64,000 nucleotides of DNA from Rhizobium sp. Leaf453 (GCF_001425605.1 NZ_LMRG01000012.1:231509-295508); one strand, 5' to 3'; positions 51,529 to 60,974 are shown, counted from the first letter of the stretch. Made by a program: numbers and translations. The notes: generated by a model from the sequence alone, not told the origin.

Positions 51529-52284
51529 ATGGATGCGCGTACGGCGCCGCAGATCAAGTTTGCGGACAGATTGCTGGAGCTATTGGATCACGTCGAATAT
51601 CGACGGGTGGAAACGGGCGAGGACATGGAAGATGTCGCGCGCGTCCGGTTCAAGGCCTACAAGATGGCTGATATCCTTCCTTTGTCCGGCAGCATGCTGA
51701 TCGACGACATCGATTTCGACAGCCATGCATATGTGTTCGGAATCTATTTCGAGGAACGGCTCATCAGTACGGTGCGAGTGCATCATGTCACGCCGGAGCA
51801 CCGTGTCAGTTCTTCCGGTTCCGTCTTCGGTGCCGAGATCGATCGTTTCCTTGATGCCGGCATGTCGCTGATCGATCCCGTCCGGTTGGCTGCCGATCCG
51901 CAGATCCTGAGAGAAATGCCGGCCATTCCCTATCTGACCCTGCGTGTCGCCACCATGGCTTCGGAGCATTTCGATGTCGATCGCTGCCTGTCGCTGGTGA
52001 AGCCGCAGCATGCCGCCTTCTACAAACGCATTTTCGACGCGGATACGATCGTCACGCCGCAGAGCAATTGCGGCAGCTACAAGATCGACCTGACACTGCT
52101 GGCGGCGCGTGTCCGTGAAATCCGCCCCTGGCTCTACACGCGTTTCCCCTTCTTCGATTCCGAGCCGTTTGAACGGCGGATGATGTTCGGCGGGGTAGGG
52201 CCAGCCGATCACTCGCCGCTGACGGTGCTGCCGACGGCGAGGCTGGCATTGACGATGCAGAGCCGGGCGCGTGGGCAGGCCTGA
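51529..52284 (+). CDS. FeeM-like N-acyl amino acid synthase domain protein
   Basis: 251 aa, GNAT-like fold. Sequence run YRRVETGEDMEDVARVRFKAYKMADILPLSG, followed by FDSHAYVFGIYFEERLISTVRVH, SLIDPVRLAADPQ and PYLTLRVATMASEHFDVDRCLSLVKPQHAAFYKRIF matches the FeeM family, which is related to autoinducer synthases and joins an acyl-ACP chain to an amino acid such as tyrosine. Could make a lipid or signal molecule; the product is not known. Upstream are two CtrA-like boxes. No acyl carrier protein gene is adjacent. Confidence 0.75.
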   Translation: MDARTAPQIKFADRLLELLDHVEYRRVETGEDMEDVARVRFKAYKMADILPLSGSMLIDDIDFDSHAYVFGIYFEERLISTVRVHHVTPEHRVSSSGSVFGAEIDRFLDAGMSLIDPVRLAADPQILREMPAIPYLTLRVATMASEHFDVDRCLSLVKPQHAAFYKRIFDADTIVTPQSNCGSYKIDLTLLAARVREIRPWLYTRFPFFDSEPFERRMMFGGVGPADHSPLTVLPTARLALTMQSRARGQA

Positions 52285-52499
52285 GCCGGTCTGTGCCGCA
52301 AAAGCATGCCGACAACCCTTATGTCGCAGTTGCTCGCCTCCGGTTTTCGTTGCGCTTGACTGCTGCTTTGTGTAAGGGCACCTATGTGTGATTGCGGCCG
52401 TCCGGCATGCGAATCCGCGCAGGATGGATGAGAGACGATATGCGGTGCTCGCCGCACGGTTGGTTGAGCGCAGTGCCGCGGCATTTGGGAGATATGACG

Positions 52500-52724
52500 A
52501 TGGCTGAACATCATTCCGGACCGGCTGAACTTGGCGCGCCGATGGATTATGCCGAGCACGAAAAGACTTATTCCTTTTTCCTGAGCGCCGCGAAGTTCGG
52601 CACGCTTTTCTGCGTCGCCCTGCTGATCGCCATGGCTGCCGGCTTCTTCACGGGCGCCGGCTTCTTCACGGCGCTTGTCCTCTTCATTCTCCTCAACGTC
52701 GCGGGCTTCGTGCTGCTGCGCTGA
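52500..52724 (+). CDS. aa3-type cytochrome c oxidase subunit IV
   Basis: 74 aa. Short bacterial subunit IV (COX_IV_2/PF07835 type): polar N-terminus with MDYAEHEKTYSFFLSAAKFGTLF followed by one strong helix and hydrophobic tail (ALLIAMAAGFFTGAGFFTALVLFILLNVAGFVLL). Accessory subunit of the aa3 oxidase in the inner membrane; main ctaCDE genes are not in this window. GGGAG 8 bp upstream sets the ATG at 52500; ATG 52494 is possible. Confidence 0.88.
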   Translation: MAEHHSGPAELGAPMDYAEHEKTYSFFLSAAKFGTLFCVALLIAMAAGFFTGAGFFTALVLFILLNVAGFVLLR

Positions 52725-52791
52725 TTGGTTTTCGCTGACGTGAGGCTCTACCCGGTCTGGTGGCCGGGCGCGGTTTATGCGTGGCGCAATG

Positions 52792-52835
52792 CACAAACGA
52801 AAATGCCCGCTGTTGAGCGGGCATTTTCGTTTGTG
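52792..52835. terminator. Exceptionally long bidirectional terminator hairpin
   Basis: Perfect 20-bp inverted repeat (CACAAACGAAAATGCCCGCT / its reverse complement) around loop GTTG. The GC core AATGCCCGCT/AGCGGGCATT is flanked by an A-rich and a T-rich side, so it can terminate in both directions between the cytochrome oxidase gene and the convergent TPR gene. Confidence 0.85.
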
Positions 52836-52889
52836 GAGATGTGACGATCTGTCCCCGATGGGGTCCCGCGCCGCAAAACCACCGACAAG

Positions 52890-52918
52890 AAAAAACCCGC
52901 TGCGGTCAGCAGCGGGTT
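52890..52918 (-). terminator. Terminator of the TPR lipoprotein gene
   Basis: On the minus strand a 10-bp stem AACCCGCTGC / GCAGCGGGTT with loop TGACC followed by six T residues (52895 to 52890). Confidence 0.88.
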
Positions 52919-52948
52919 CGGTCGATTCCCAAAAGGGTGCTTGGTTTC

Positions 52949-53842
52949 TCAGGCGCCGCCGGCTTTCACGCGGGCAAGGCCGGCGCGGGCTGGTTCGTAC
53001 TTCGTGTCGAGCGACAGCGCATGCGAATAGGACTTGGCAGCCTTCACCTTGTCGCCCTTGCGCTCGTAGACCAGCGCCTGGTTGGCCCAGGATTCGGCGA
53101 TCTTTGCGTTCAGGTTGATGGCGGTGTTGAAATCGGAGAAAGCGTTGTCGTCGTCGTTCTGGGCAACATAGGAAATGCCGCGGCCGTTGTAGGGCTCCGG
53201 CGAATTCGGCGACAGCGAAATCGCCGTCGAGAAGTCTTCGATCGCCTGCGCGTGCTGCCGGCGCGCCTGATAGATCAGGCCGCGATTGTGATAGGCGCGT
53301 GGGTCTGTCGTATCGAGTTCGATCGCCTTGTTGAAATCGGCAAAGGCCTGATCGAGCTGACCGGCCTGGCGATAGAGATTGCCGCGGCCGATGAAGGCAA
53401 CGTCGTAGCGCGGGTTCAGTTGCAGCGCCATGTTGTAGTCGTTCTGCGCCGCGCTCTGGTTGCCCATGTTACGCTCGACCAGCGCCCGGTTGGCATAGGC
53501 CTGATAGAAGCGCGGATTCAGCTCGATCGCCTTGTTGAAATCGGCAAGCGCCCGGCGGAACTCGCCGGCACGACCGTAAGCGGAACCGCGAACGTTATAG
53601 CCTTCCGGATCGCTCGGATTGGCCGCGATGACGGCGGACAGCGAGGCGATGTTTTCTTCCGACCCTTGAGCCCGCTCGACGCGCAGCGTATCGGTCGATG
53701 TCTCGCTGGATACGCAGCCCGACAACGTGACCGCGGCGGCAATCGCCAGCAGGGAGGCAAGGGCGAAACCGCGCCGATTGGAACGCTCGGCGTTTGCGCC
53801 GGTATGGTCGGAAAAGTCCGCAGTCCTGGCAGTCGATGTCAA
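52949..53842 (-). CDS. TPR repeat lipoprotein
   Basis: 297 aa from the TTG start at 53842. Lipoprotein signal: basic NRRG, hydrophobic FALASLLAIAAAVTLSGC with lipobox LSGC. The mature part is made of about six TPR repeats (for example ADFNKAIELNPRFYQAYANRALVERNMGN, DYNMALQLNPRYDVAFIGRG, DFNKAIELDTTDPRAYHNRGLIY). Likely a periplasmic lipid-anchored scaffold of the NlpI type. TTG is preferred because GAGGG lies about 8 bp upstream; the ATG at 53893 would add 17 residues ahead of the signal. Confidence 0.85.
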   Translation of the reverse strand: MTSTARTADFSDHTGANAERSNRRGFALASLLAIAAAVTLSGCVSSETSTDTLRVERAQGSEENIASLSAVIAANPSDPEGYNVRGSAYGRAGEFRRALADFNKAIELNPRFYQAYANRALVERNMGNQSAAQNDYNMALQLNPRYDVAFIGRGNLYRQAGQLDQAFADFNKAIELDTTDPRAYHNRGLIYQARRQHAQAIEDFSTAISLSPNSPEPYNGRGISYVAQNDDDNAFSDFNTAINLNAKIAESWANQALVYERKGDKVKAAKSYSHALSLDTKYEPARAGLARVKAGGA

Positions 53843-53893
53843 GATTGATCCCTCAATTAAGCGAAGCCTCGCGGCATGTCTCGCGCTGCGCAA

Positions 53894-54136
53894 CGGCAGG
53901 TCGGACGAGCATGCATAGTTTCTAAGTCGAGGAGCATATCAGGCGCACCACTCAGGTGCCGGCTCCGTGTCCGAAGACAGTGTAGCACGCCATCCGTGCT
54001 TCAGGCATGCATCCGGCATCACATCCGGTTGCATCGTGTTTGATACGGATGATCGTCATCCTCTTCAAACAGAAAGAGCGGCGGCGACCATGTCGCCCCC
54101 GCCCGAATTATGCGTCCGATACGCTGGAGGCGCGGA
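53894..54136. other. Intergenic region between TPR and rpsU genes
   Basis: About 240 bp upstream of the TPR gene and downstream of rpsU. I see no gene and no clear terminator for rpsU; the TPR promoter should lie near 53900-53950. Confidence 0.3.
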
Positions 54137-54373
54137 TCAGCGTGCTGCAGCCGGACGGCCGCCGGTAACGATACCAGCTTCGCGCTGGGCGCGCTTGCGA
54201 GCCAGCTTGCGCTGACGGCTGATGGCCTCGGCCTTTTCACGGGCCTTCTTGACGGAGGGCTTTTCGAAAGCCTCGCGCATCCGCATTTCGCGGAAAATGC
54301 CTTCGCGCTGCATCTTCTTCTTGAGTGCGCGAAGCGCCTGGTCGACATTGTTGTCGCGGACTAGTACCTGCAC
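54137..54373 (-). CDS. rpsU: 30S ribosomal protein S21
   Basis: 78 aa. Starts [40 protein letters not shown], the S21 signature, then a Lys/Arg-rich tail longer than the E. coli protein, ending GGRPAAAR, typical of Rhizobiales. Part of the small ribosomal subunit, near the anti-Shine-Dalgarno. Monocistronic here, divergent from the sox operon. Confidence 0.95.
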   Translation of the reverse strand: MQVLVRDNNVDQALRALKKKMQREGIFREMRMREAFEKPSVKKAREKAEAISRQRKLARKRAQREAGIVTGGRPAAAR

Positions 54374-54580
54374 GTGAATCCCGTTCCTTTGGTTTCGAGT
54401 TATGCCTCAAAAGTCATGCGACGAGGCAATAAAATAAAGTTCGCAGAGCTCGAAAGCTTTACGATTGGGGGTGCCAATAGCAGATGGGTCCTGCAAAGTC
54501 CAGCACGAGTTCGCCTCGGCGTCGAAAATTGCCGTCACCGGCTTTCGTTATCCTGCAGCAGGTGACGCCGGGAGTGGCGA

Positions 54581-54739
54581 ATGTCGGAAAATGAACATGT
54601 TTGTCCGGCATGTCGCAACTCGTACGAACAGCGCCCAACCGCGTCGCAAAAGAAACGTTGCGGACGGTCGGGATTTGCGATTTCTAACGGCGACCAGAAG
54701 AAATTCACCGGCCCTCGGGCAGGATCACGGAGTGTATAG
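54581..54739 (+). CDS. Candidate 52-aa CxxC micro-ORF upstream of soxB
   Basis: ATG at 54581 with GGGAG ending 6 bp upstream; 52 codons, stop at 54737-54739, only 4 bp before the soxB ATG. Product begins [20 protein letters not shown] and has a CPAC knuckle, a third Cys at position 27 and a Lys/Arg-rich C-terminus, suggesting a tiny zinc-ribbon or nucleic-acid-binding protein. soxB itself has a poor ribosome site, so translation may depend on this ORF. Not recognised; could also be chance. Confidence 0.4.
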   Translation: MSENEHVCPACRNSYEQRPTASQKKRCGRSGFAISNGDQKKFTGPRAGSRSV

Positions 54740-54743
54740 GCGG

Positions 54744-55997
54744 ATGCGCAAATATTCGGTTTTTGCTGTCGCTCGCGAAGCGATGCGCGGCCACAAGGGG
54801 TGGGAGGCGCAGTGGACCTCTCCCGAGCCGCGCAAGGAATATGATGTCATCATCATCGGCGCCGGCGGGCACGGTCTCGGCACGGCCTATTATCTTGCCA
54901 AGGAACACGGCATCACCAATATCGCCGTGCTCGAAAAGGGCTGGCTGGGAGGCGGCAATACCGGCAGAAACACCACGATCATCCGCTCCAACTATCTCTA
55001 TGACGAAAGTGCGGGCATTTACGAGCACGCGCTGAAGCTCTGGGATGGTCTCAGCCAGGACCTGAACTACAACGTCATGTATTCGGCGCGCGGCGTGATG
55101 ATGTTGTCGCACAACATCCATGACCAGCAGGTGTTCAAGCGCCATATCCATGCCAACCGCCTGAACGGCATCGACAATGAATGGCTGACGCCGGAGCAGG
55201 CCAAGGAATTCTGCCCGCCGCTCGATATTTCGCGCTCGGCCCGCTACCCGATCAACGGCGCCGCCCTGCAGCGCCGCGGCGGTACGGCCCGTCACGACGC
55301 CGTTGCCTGGGGCTATGCCCGTGCGGCGGCCGCCCGGGGTGTCCACATCATCCAGAATTGTGAAGTCACCGGCATCCGCCGCAATCCCGACGGTTCCGTT
55401 GCGGGTGTCGATACCAATCGCGGCCAGATCAATGCCAAGAAGGTCGGCGTCGTTGCGGCCGGCCACACGTCGGTGCTGATGGAAATGGCCGGCGTGCGCA
55501 TGCCGCTGGTCAGCTATCCGCTGCAGGCGCTGGTGTCGGAGCCGGTCAAGCCGATCTTCCCCTGCGTCGTCATGTCGAACACCGTGCACGCCTATATTTC
55601 GCAGTCCGACAAGGGCGAACTCGTCATCGGCGCCGGCACGGACCAGTATTCGTCCTACTCACAGACCGGCGGCCTGCAGATCATCACCCACACACTGGAT
55701 GCGATCTGCGAACTGTTCCCGATCTTCCGCCGGATGAAGATGATGCGCTCCTGGGGCGGCATCGTCGACGTCACGCCGGATCGCTCGCCGATCCTCGCCA
55801 AGACGCCGGTTCAGGGCCTGTACGTCAACTGCGGCTGGGGCACCGGCGGCTTCAAGGCAACGCCGGGCTCGGCCAACGTCTTTGCTCACACCATCGCCAA
55901 CGACGCGCCGCACAAGATCAACGCGCCGTTCACGCTGGAGCGTTTCCGCACCGGCCGCCTGATCGACGAAGCCGCCGCCGCGGCTGTCGCGCACTGA
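54744..55997 (+). CDS. soxB: Sarcosine oxidase subunit beta
   Basis: 417 aa. FAD-binding Rossmann motif [44 protein letters not shown] with His184, the position that carries covalent FMN in heterotetrameric sarcosine oxidases; C-terminal [14 protein letters not shown]. Catalytic subunit that oxidises sarcosine to glycine and formaldehyde, the latter passed to tetrahydrofolate. First classical gene of soxBDAG. Start at 54744 follows the family N-terminus [13 protein letters not shown]; the ribosome site is weak (AGG). Confidence 0.96.
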   Translation: MRKYSVFAVAREAMRGHKGWEAQWTSPEPRKEYDVIIIGAGGHGLGTAYYLAKEHGITNIAVLEKGWLGGGNTGRNTTIIRSNYLYDESAGIYEHALKLWDGLSQDLNYNVMYSARGVMMLSHNIHDQQVFKRHIHANRLNGIDNEWLTPEQAKEFCPPLDISRSARYPINGAALQRRGGTARHDAVAWGYARAAAARGVHIIQNCEVTGIRRNPDGSVAGVDTNRGQINAKKVGVVAAGHTSVLMEMAGVRMPLVSYPLQALVSEPVKPIFPCVVMSNTVHAYISQSDKGELVIGAGTDQYSSYSQTGGLQIITHTLDAICELFPIFRRMKMMRSWGGIVDVTPDRSPILAKTPVQGLYVNCGWGTGGFKATPGSANVFAHTIANDAPHKINAPFTLERFRTGRLIDEAAAAAVAH

Positions 55998-56009
55998 GGG
56001 GGAACCACC

Positions 56010-56354
56010 ATGCTACTGATCTATTGCCCCTATTGCGAGGAAGAGCGCTCGGAACTCGAGTTTCGTCATGGCGGCGACGCGCATATTGCGCGTCCGACCA
56101 ACATGACCGAGATGACCGACGAGGAGTTCGAGGCCTTCTTCTTTTTGCGTGACAACGTCAAGGGCCTGACCTTCGAGCGCTGGCGGCATCTGAACGGCTG
56201 TGGCCGTTTCTTCAATGCAGCCCGCGACACCGTCAGCGACAAGTTCCTCACCACCTACAAGGCCGGCCTGCCGCGCCCGGATATCGCCACGCTGCGTCCG
56301 GCGGCTTCCGCCCCTGTCGAAACCTATGAAGCCACGGAGTCGGACGCGAAATGA
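56010..56354 (+). CDS. soxD: Sarcosine oxidase subunit delta
   Basis: 114 aa. Begins MLLIYCPYCEEERSELEF; zinc ligands by comparison with known delta subunits are Cys6, Cys9, His60 and Cys64 (WRHLNGCGRFF). Structural zinc subunit of the oxidase. GGGGGAA precedes the ATG, 12 bp after soxB; stop overlaps soxA by ATGA. Confidence 0.96.
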   Translation: MLLIYCPYCEEERSELEFRHGGDAHIARPTNMTEMTDEEFEAFFFLRDNVKGLTFERWRHLNGCGRFFNAARDTVSDKFLTTYKAGLPRPDIATLRPAASAPVETYEATESDAK

Positions 56355-59344
56355 GCGGCGCCAATCGTATTCCCGGTGCAGGCCGTCTCACCCCTGCAAA
56401 GACCGCCCGTTTCTTCTTCGACGGCAAGAGCTATGCCGCATTGGAAGGCGACACCGTTGCCTCCGCGCTGCTCGCCAATGGCGTTCACCTCGTCGGCCGC
56501 TCGTTCAAGTATCACCGTCCGCGCGGCATCGTGTCGGCTGGTGCGGAAGAGCCGAACGCGCTGATCGGTGTCGAGCGTGATGCATCCCGCAAGCAGCCGA
56601 ACGTTCGCGCCACCGTGCAGGACGTCTTCGACGGCATGAAGGTCGTGTCGCAGAACCGCTGGCCGTCGCTGTCCTTCGACGTCGGCGCGGTCAACAACCT
56701 GCTGTCGCCGTTCTTCGCGGCCGGCTTCTACTACAAGACCTTCATGTGGCCGAAGCAGGCCTGGAAGCATGTCTATGAGCCGCAGATCCGCGCGGCCGCC
56801 GGTCTCGGCGTGTCGCCGACCGAAGACGACAGCGACCATTATTCGAGCCGCTACGCCCATTGCGACGTGCTGGTGATCGGTGCCGGTGTTGCCGGTCTGT
56901 CGGCAGCGCTTGCCGCTGCCAAGACCGGCGCCCGCGTCATCATCTGCGACGAGCAGCCAGAAGTTGGCGGCGCGCTGCACTATGACAAGAGCGTCACGAT
57001 CGACGGTCAGGACGGTTATGCCTGGGCGCAATCGACGGCCGCCAATCTGGCGAAGATGGAGAATGTGACCGTCCTGCCGCGCACGACTGCTTTCGGCTAT
57101 TACGCTCAGAATTTCGTCGGTCTCAACGAGCGCGTCACCGAGCATCTGGCGAAGCCCGACCGCAAGCTGCCGCGCGAGCGTCTCTGGCAGGTGCGCGCCA
57201 AGCGCGTCATCATCGCCACCGGCGCCATCGAACGCCATATGGTGTTTTCCAACAATGACCGTCCGGGCATCATGCTCGCATCGGCCGCACGCACTTTCCT
57301 CAACCATTTCGGCGTCGCCGTCGGCAAGAAGATCGGCGTCTACACCGCCAATGACTCCGCCTATGAAGCGGCCTTCGACCTGAAGCGCGCCGGCATCACC
57401 ATCGCCGCGATCGTCGATTGCCGCGAAAAGCCGGGTGACGCGGTTCTCACTGAAGCCCGTTCGCTGGGCATCGAAGTCATGACCGGCCACGCTGTCGTCG
57501 ATACCGGCGGCAAGCTGCGGGTCGCCTCCATGTCGGTCGCCCGCAACGGCGGCGGTGCCGCCCGCAAGATCGCCATCGACGCGCTCCTGACCTCCGCCGG
57601 CTGGACGCCATCGGTGCACATGTTCTCGCAGTCGCGCGGCAAGGTCGCCTATGACAACGAGACGCAGCGCTTCCTGCCCGGCACCTATGCGCAGGACTGC
57701 CTTTCTGTCGGTGCCTGCAACGGCACCAACGACCTGCAGGCCACCATCGAGGAATCGCTGGCGGCCGGTGAACTGACGTCGAATGCATCGGGCTTCACCG
57801 CGCCTGAAAAGCTCTCGCTGCAGGGGGCGAATGCCTTTGCCTGGACCGGCGGTATGGCAGGCAGCGCCGAAGGCGCCGGTGCCGATACGACGGTCAAGGC
57901 CTTCATCGACTTCCAGAACGACGTCTGCGCCAAGGACATTCGTCTGGCCGTTCGCGAAGGCATGCACTCGATCGAGCATATCAAGCGCTTCACCACCAAC
58001 GGCATGGCGACGGACCAAGGCAAGCTGTCCAACATCCATGGTCTGGCCATCGCCGCCGAGACGCTCGGCCGCGAGATCCCGAAGGTCGGTCTCACCACCT
58101 TCCGCGCGCCCTATACGCCGGTGACCTTCGGGACGCTGATCAACCATTCGCGTGGCGACCTGTTCGACCCGACCCGCAAGACGCCGATGCATGCGCTCGA
58201 AGAGCAGACAGGCGCCGTGTTCGAGGATGTCGGCCAGTGGAAGCGCGCCTGGTATTATCCGCGTGCCGGCGAGGACATGCATCAGGCCGTCAACCGCGAG
58301 TGCAAGACCGTGCGCGACGTTGCCGGCATCTTCGATGCCTCGACGCTCGGCAAGATCGAGGTCGTCGGCCCGGATGCGGCCCAGTTCCTCAACCTGATCT
58401 ATACCAACAGTTGGGATACGCTGAAGCCCGGCCGCTGCCGCTACGGTATCATGCTGCGCGAGGACGGCTTCGTCTATGACGACGGCGTGGTCGGTCGCAT
58501 GGCGGAGGATCGCTTCCATGTGACGACGACGACCGGCGGAGCCGCCCGCGTCATGAACCACATGGAAGACTATTTGCAGACCGAGTTCCCGCATCTGAAC
58601 GTCTGGCTGACCTCGGCCACCGAACAGTGGGCGGTCATCGCGGTGCAGGGTCCGAAGGCACGCGAGATCATCGCGCCGCTGGTGGAAGGCATCGACCTGT
58701 CGAACGAAGCCTTCCCGCACATGAGCGTTCGCGAAGGCAAGATTTGCGGCGTGCCGACCCGGCTGTTCCGCATGTCGTTCACCGGTGAAACCGGATTCGA
58801 AGTCAACGTTCCCGCCGATTTCGGTCCGGATGTCTGGGCTGCGATTTATGAGCGGACGCAGGCGCTCGGCGGCTGTGCCTACGGCACCGAGGCGATGCAC
58901 GTGCTGCGCGCCGAGAAGGGCTACATCATCGTCGGTCAGGACACGGACGGCACCGTCACCCCGGACGATGCCTCGCTCGGCTGGGCCGTCGGCAAGAAGA
59001 AAACGGACTTTGTCGGTATCCGCGGCCTGCGCCGTCCCGACCTCGTCGCCGAAGGCCGCAAGCAGCTTGTCGGCCTGTTGACCAAGGACCCGAATGTTGT
59101 GCTCGAAGAAGGTGCGCAGATCGTCGCCGACCCCAACCAGGCCCTGCCGATGACGATGATCGGGCATGTGACCTCGTCCTACTGGTCGGAAAACTGCGGC
59201 CGGTCGATTGCGCTGGCACTCGTTGCCGGCGGCAAGGCGAAGATCGGGCAGACGCTCTATGTGCCGATGCCCGACAAGACGATCGCCGTCGAGGTGAGCG
59301 ACATGGTCTTTGTTGACAAGGAAGGAGGCCGCATCAATGGCTGA
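56351..59344 (+). CDS. soxA: Sarcosine oxidase subunit alpha
   Basis: 997 aa, expected size. N-terminal Fer2-like domain (RFFFDGKSYAALEGDTVASALLANG), NAD-binding Rossmann domain (VLVIGAGVAGLSAALAAAKTGA, around residue 175), and C-terminal folate-binding aminomethyltransferase-like domain (GKIEVVGPDAAQFLN, FTGETGFEVNVPADFGPDVW). Carries the tetrahydrofolate site that captures the methylene group as 5,10-methylene-THF. Translationally coupled to soxD and overlapping soxG by 8 bp. Confidence 0.96.
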   Translation: MSGANRIPGAGRLTPAKTARFFFDGKSYAALEGDTVASALLANGVHLVGRSFKYHRPRGIVSAGAEEPNALIGVERDASRKQPNVRATVQDVFDGMKVVSQNRWPSLSFDVGAVNNLLSPFFAAGFYYKTFMWPKQAWKHVYEPQIRAAAGLGVSPTEDDSDHYSSRYAHCDVLVIGAGVAGLSAALAAAKTGARVIICDEQPEVGGALHYDKSVTIDGQDGYAWAQSTAANLAKMENVTVLPRTTAFGYYAQNFVGLNERVTEHLAKPDRKLPRERLWQVRAKRVIIATGAIERHMVFSNNDRPGIMLASAARTFLNHFGVAVGKKIGVYTANDSAYEAAFDLKRAGITIAAIVDCREKPGDAVLTEARSLGIEVMTGHAVVDTGGKLRVASMSVARNGGGAARKIAIDALLTSAGWTPSVHMFSQSRGKVAYDNETQRFLPGTYAQDCLSVGACNGTNDLQATIEESLAAGELTSNASGFTAPEKLSLQGANAFAWTGGMAGSAEGAGADTTVKAFIDFQNDVCAKDIRLAVREGMHSIEHIKRFTTNGMATDQGKLSNIHGLAIAAETLGREIPKVGLTTFRAPYTPVTFGTLINHSRGDLFDPTRKTPMHALEEQTGAVFEDVGQWKRAWYYPRAGEDMHQAVNRECKTVRDVAGIFDASTLGKIEVVGPDAAQFLNLIYTNSWDTLKPGRCRYGIMLREDGFVYDDGVVGRMAEDRFHVTTTTGGAARVMNHMEDYLQTEFPHLNVWLTSATEQWAVIAVQGPKAREIIAPLVEGIDLSNEAFPHMSVREGKICGVPTRLFRMSFTGETGFEVNVPADFGPDVWAAIYERTQALGGCAYGTEAMHVLRAEKGYIIVGQDTDGTVTPDDASLGWAVGKKKTDFVGIRGLRRPDLVAEGRKQLVGLLTKDPNVVLEEGAQIVADPNQALPMTMIGHVTSSYWSENCGRSIALALVAGGKAKIGQTLYVPMPDKTIAVEVSDMVFVDKEGGRING

Positions 59345-59885
59345 TCTGGCAAATCGTACCCTGCCGCTCGCCGGCTTCCATGGCGGCTCCGGCGCCGCAT
59401 CCCTGTCGGTGGCGAAGCCCGCCACCCGCATCTCGCTGCGCGCCAAGCCGGATGCCGTTTCAGCACTCTCCGGCGCGCTCGGCCTGTCGCTGCCGACAAA
59501 GCCGAAGACTTCGGCTTCGGTGAACGGCCGGCATGCGCTCTGGCTCGGCCCGGACGAATGGCTCGTCATCGACGAGACCGAAGGCGACCTGATGTCGGCC
59601 GTTGCCGGCAGCGGCGTGCTGCATTCGGCGACCGACATTTCCCACCGCAACACCGCAATCGTCGTCAAGGGTCGCGGCGCCGAAGTGGCTGTTAACGGCG
59701 GCTGCCCGCAGGACCTTTCGCTGACCGCCTTCCCGGTCGGCGCCTGCTCGCGCACCGTGCTGGCCAAGGCGGAAGTGGTGCTGCTGCGCACGGCGGAAGA
59801 CGCCTTCCGCGTCGAGTGCTGGCGCTCGTTTGCGCCGTATGTCTCGGGGCTGCTGAACGAGGCGGCGGAAGACGCGGGGAATTGA
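59337..59885 (+). CDS. soxG: Sarcosine oxidase subunit gamma
   Basis: 182 aa. Related to the folate-binding T-protein fold: ISLRAKPDAVSALSGALGLSLPTKPKTSA, ALWLGPDEWLVID, and VNGGCPQDLSLTAFPVGACSRTVLAKAEVVLLRTA, all typical of the gamma subunit. Completes the heterotetramer. ATG 59337 lies within the last codons of soxA, with AAGGAGG upstream. Followed by a GC-rich stem-loop. Confidence 0.95.
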   Translation: MADLANRTLPLAGFHGGSGAASLSVAKPATRISLRAKPDAVSALSGALGLSLPTKPKTSASVNGRHALWLGPDEWLVIDETEGDLMSAVAGSGVLHSATDISHRNTAIVVKGRGAEVAVNGGCPQDLSLTAFPVGACSRTVLAKAEVVLLRTAEDAFRVECWRSFAPYVSGLLNEAAEDAGN

Positions 59886-59896
59886 CATCATTCCAC

Positions 59897-59920
59897 GCCC
59901 GGCCTCAATGAAGGCCGGGC
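59897..59920 (+). terminator. Stem-loop after soxG
   Basis: Perfect 9-bp stem GCCCGGCCT / AGGCCGGGC with loop CAATGA and no T-run; likely marks the 3' end of soxBDAG. Confidence 0.55.
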
Positions 59921-60002
59921 CAGCCAATCCATTCTATCCAGCGGCCGTGAAAATCGGCGCGGCCGATCAAGTGTTTTTCGCCGGACGGCCATGTCTGCAG
60001 CG

Positions 60003-60974
60003 TCAACGCCGCACTGTGCTTCTGATCGTCAGCCTCCATCGTGCCAGCGGCGCGTTCGAGGTTGCGCGCTCACCAGCAGCTACGATCAGAGCTTCGCCTT
60101 TTTCCTGCAACGGCTTTGGAAGATATTGCCAGGCGATTGTATGATAGATCACGTGCGCATGGCCCTCATGAACAGGCCCGAGCCGCTGTTGCAACCAGTC
60201 TACCGCATCTGCCTTTTCGACAACCTGGCGGTTTGCAGCCGCGATTGACAGCGCAAAGCGGGTGCGCTCCAGCCTGTCCTGCTGGTCGGCCCAGATATAG
60301 GACAAAAGCCGCAGGACGTCATCGTCGCGGGCAGGGTTCAAAGGATTGAGATCGCAACCGGCACGGCTTTCGACATGAACGAGGACCTTGGGTGGTGGTG
60401 GCCCACACCACTCCGGCGCGATCAGCACCGGTGAGGGCTGCATGATCCAAGTCCTGTCGCCCAGCCTGTAGTCGTAGCGATCCCATTGCAGATTGAGCCC
60501 GGCGCTCGCGCCGACTTCGGAGAGGATCAGAGGCTTCCGAAGCAGGCTGGAAATCGTCAGAAAGCTAGGCAGAAGTGCCGCCGAACGGCGCACCTCATTG
60601 GTTTGGGGGGCCGACTTCAACCGATCGAGAATGAAGGTGGAATGTGTTTCGAAAGCGTTTTCCACCGCAGCCCAGAGATTGTTGTCATTTGCTGTCACAT
60701 GCGGCGGGTAGACAGCGGCCAGATCACGGTCGTTGCCGGACAGCACAAGCGCATGCAGGGCACCCGCAAGACGGAGTGGCACGGAGTCGCCGCCGGGCGA
60801 AGGATCGCCACCCCACGACAGGATTGTCTTGCCGACGAAATCCGATGCGGTCAACCGTTCGCCCGCAAGTGTGCAGAGCCTTGCGGTAAACGGCGAGCCG
60901 AGGCCACGGCAGGCGCTGGCCTGCGTCTCGAAAGCGAGGCGGACGGTCTCTTGTGTCGCAGGTTGATCACGCAT
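60003..60974 (-). CDS. DUF2332 family protein
   Basis: 323 aa. Matches DUF2332: AFETQASACRGLGSPFTARLCTLAGERL, RSAALLPSFLTISSLLRKPLILSEVGASAGLNLQWDRYDY, in which LSEVGASAGLNL looks like a methyltransferase-type Gly-rich loop, and HVIYHTIAWQYLP. Function not established. Its start overlaps the MaoC-type gene by 8 bp, so the two are co-translated. Confidence 0.85.
   Translation of the reverse strand: MRDQPATQETVRLAFETQASACRGLGSPFTARLCTLAGERLTASDFVGKTILSWGGDPSPGGDSVPLRLAGALHALVLSGNDRDLAAVYPPHVTANDNNLWAAVENAFETHSTFILDRLKSAPQTNEVRRSAALLPSFLTISSLLRKPLILSEVGASAGLNLQWDRYDYRLGDRTWIMQPSPVLIAPEWCGPPPPKVLVHVESRAGCDLNPLNPARDDDVLRLLSYIWADQQDRLERTRFALSIAAANRQVVEKADAVDWLQQRLGPVHEGHAHVIYHTIAWQYLPKPLQEKGEALIVAAGERATSNAPLARWRLTIRSTVRR

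Noticed and set aside
54374..54580. Glycine riboswitch before the sarcosine oxidase operon
   Set aside because: No conserved glycine-aptamer core or tandem arrangement was visible; the stretch is better described as leader plus a possible micro-ORF.
56324..59791. 1155-codon open frame on the minus strand across soxA and soxG
   Set aside because: It is the antisense shadow of soxA, whose codon bias leaves the opposite frame free of stops. The translation is rich in Arg, His and Asp and shows no family motif.
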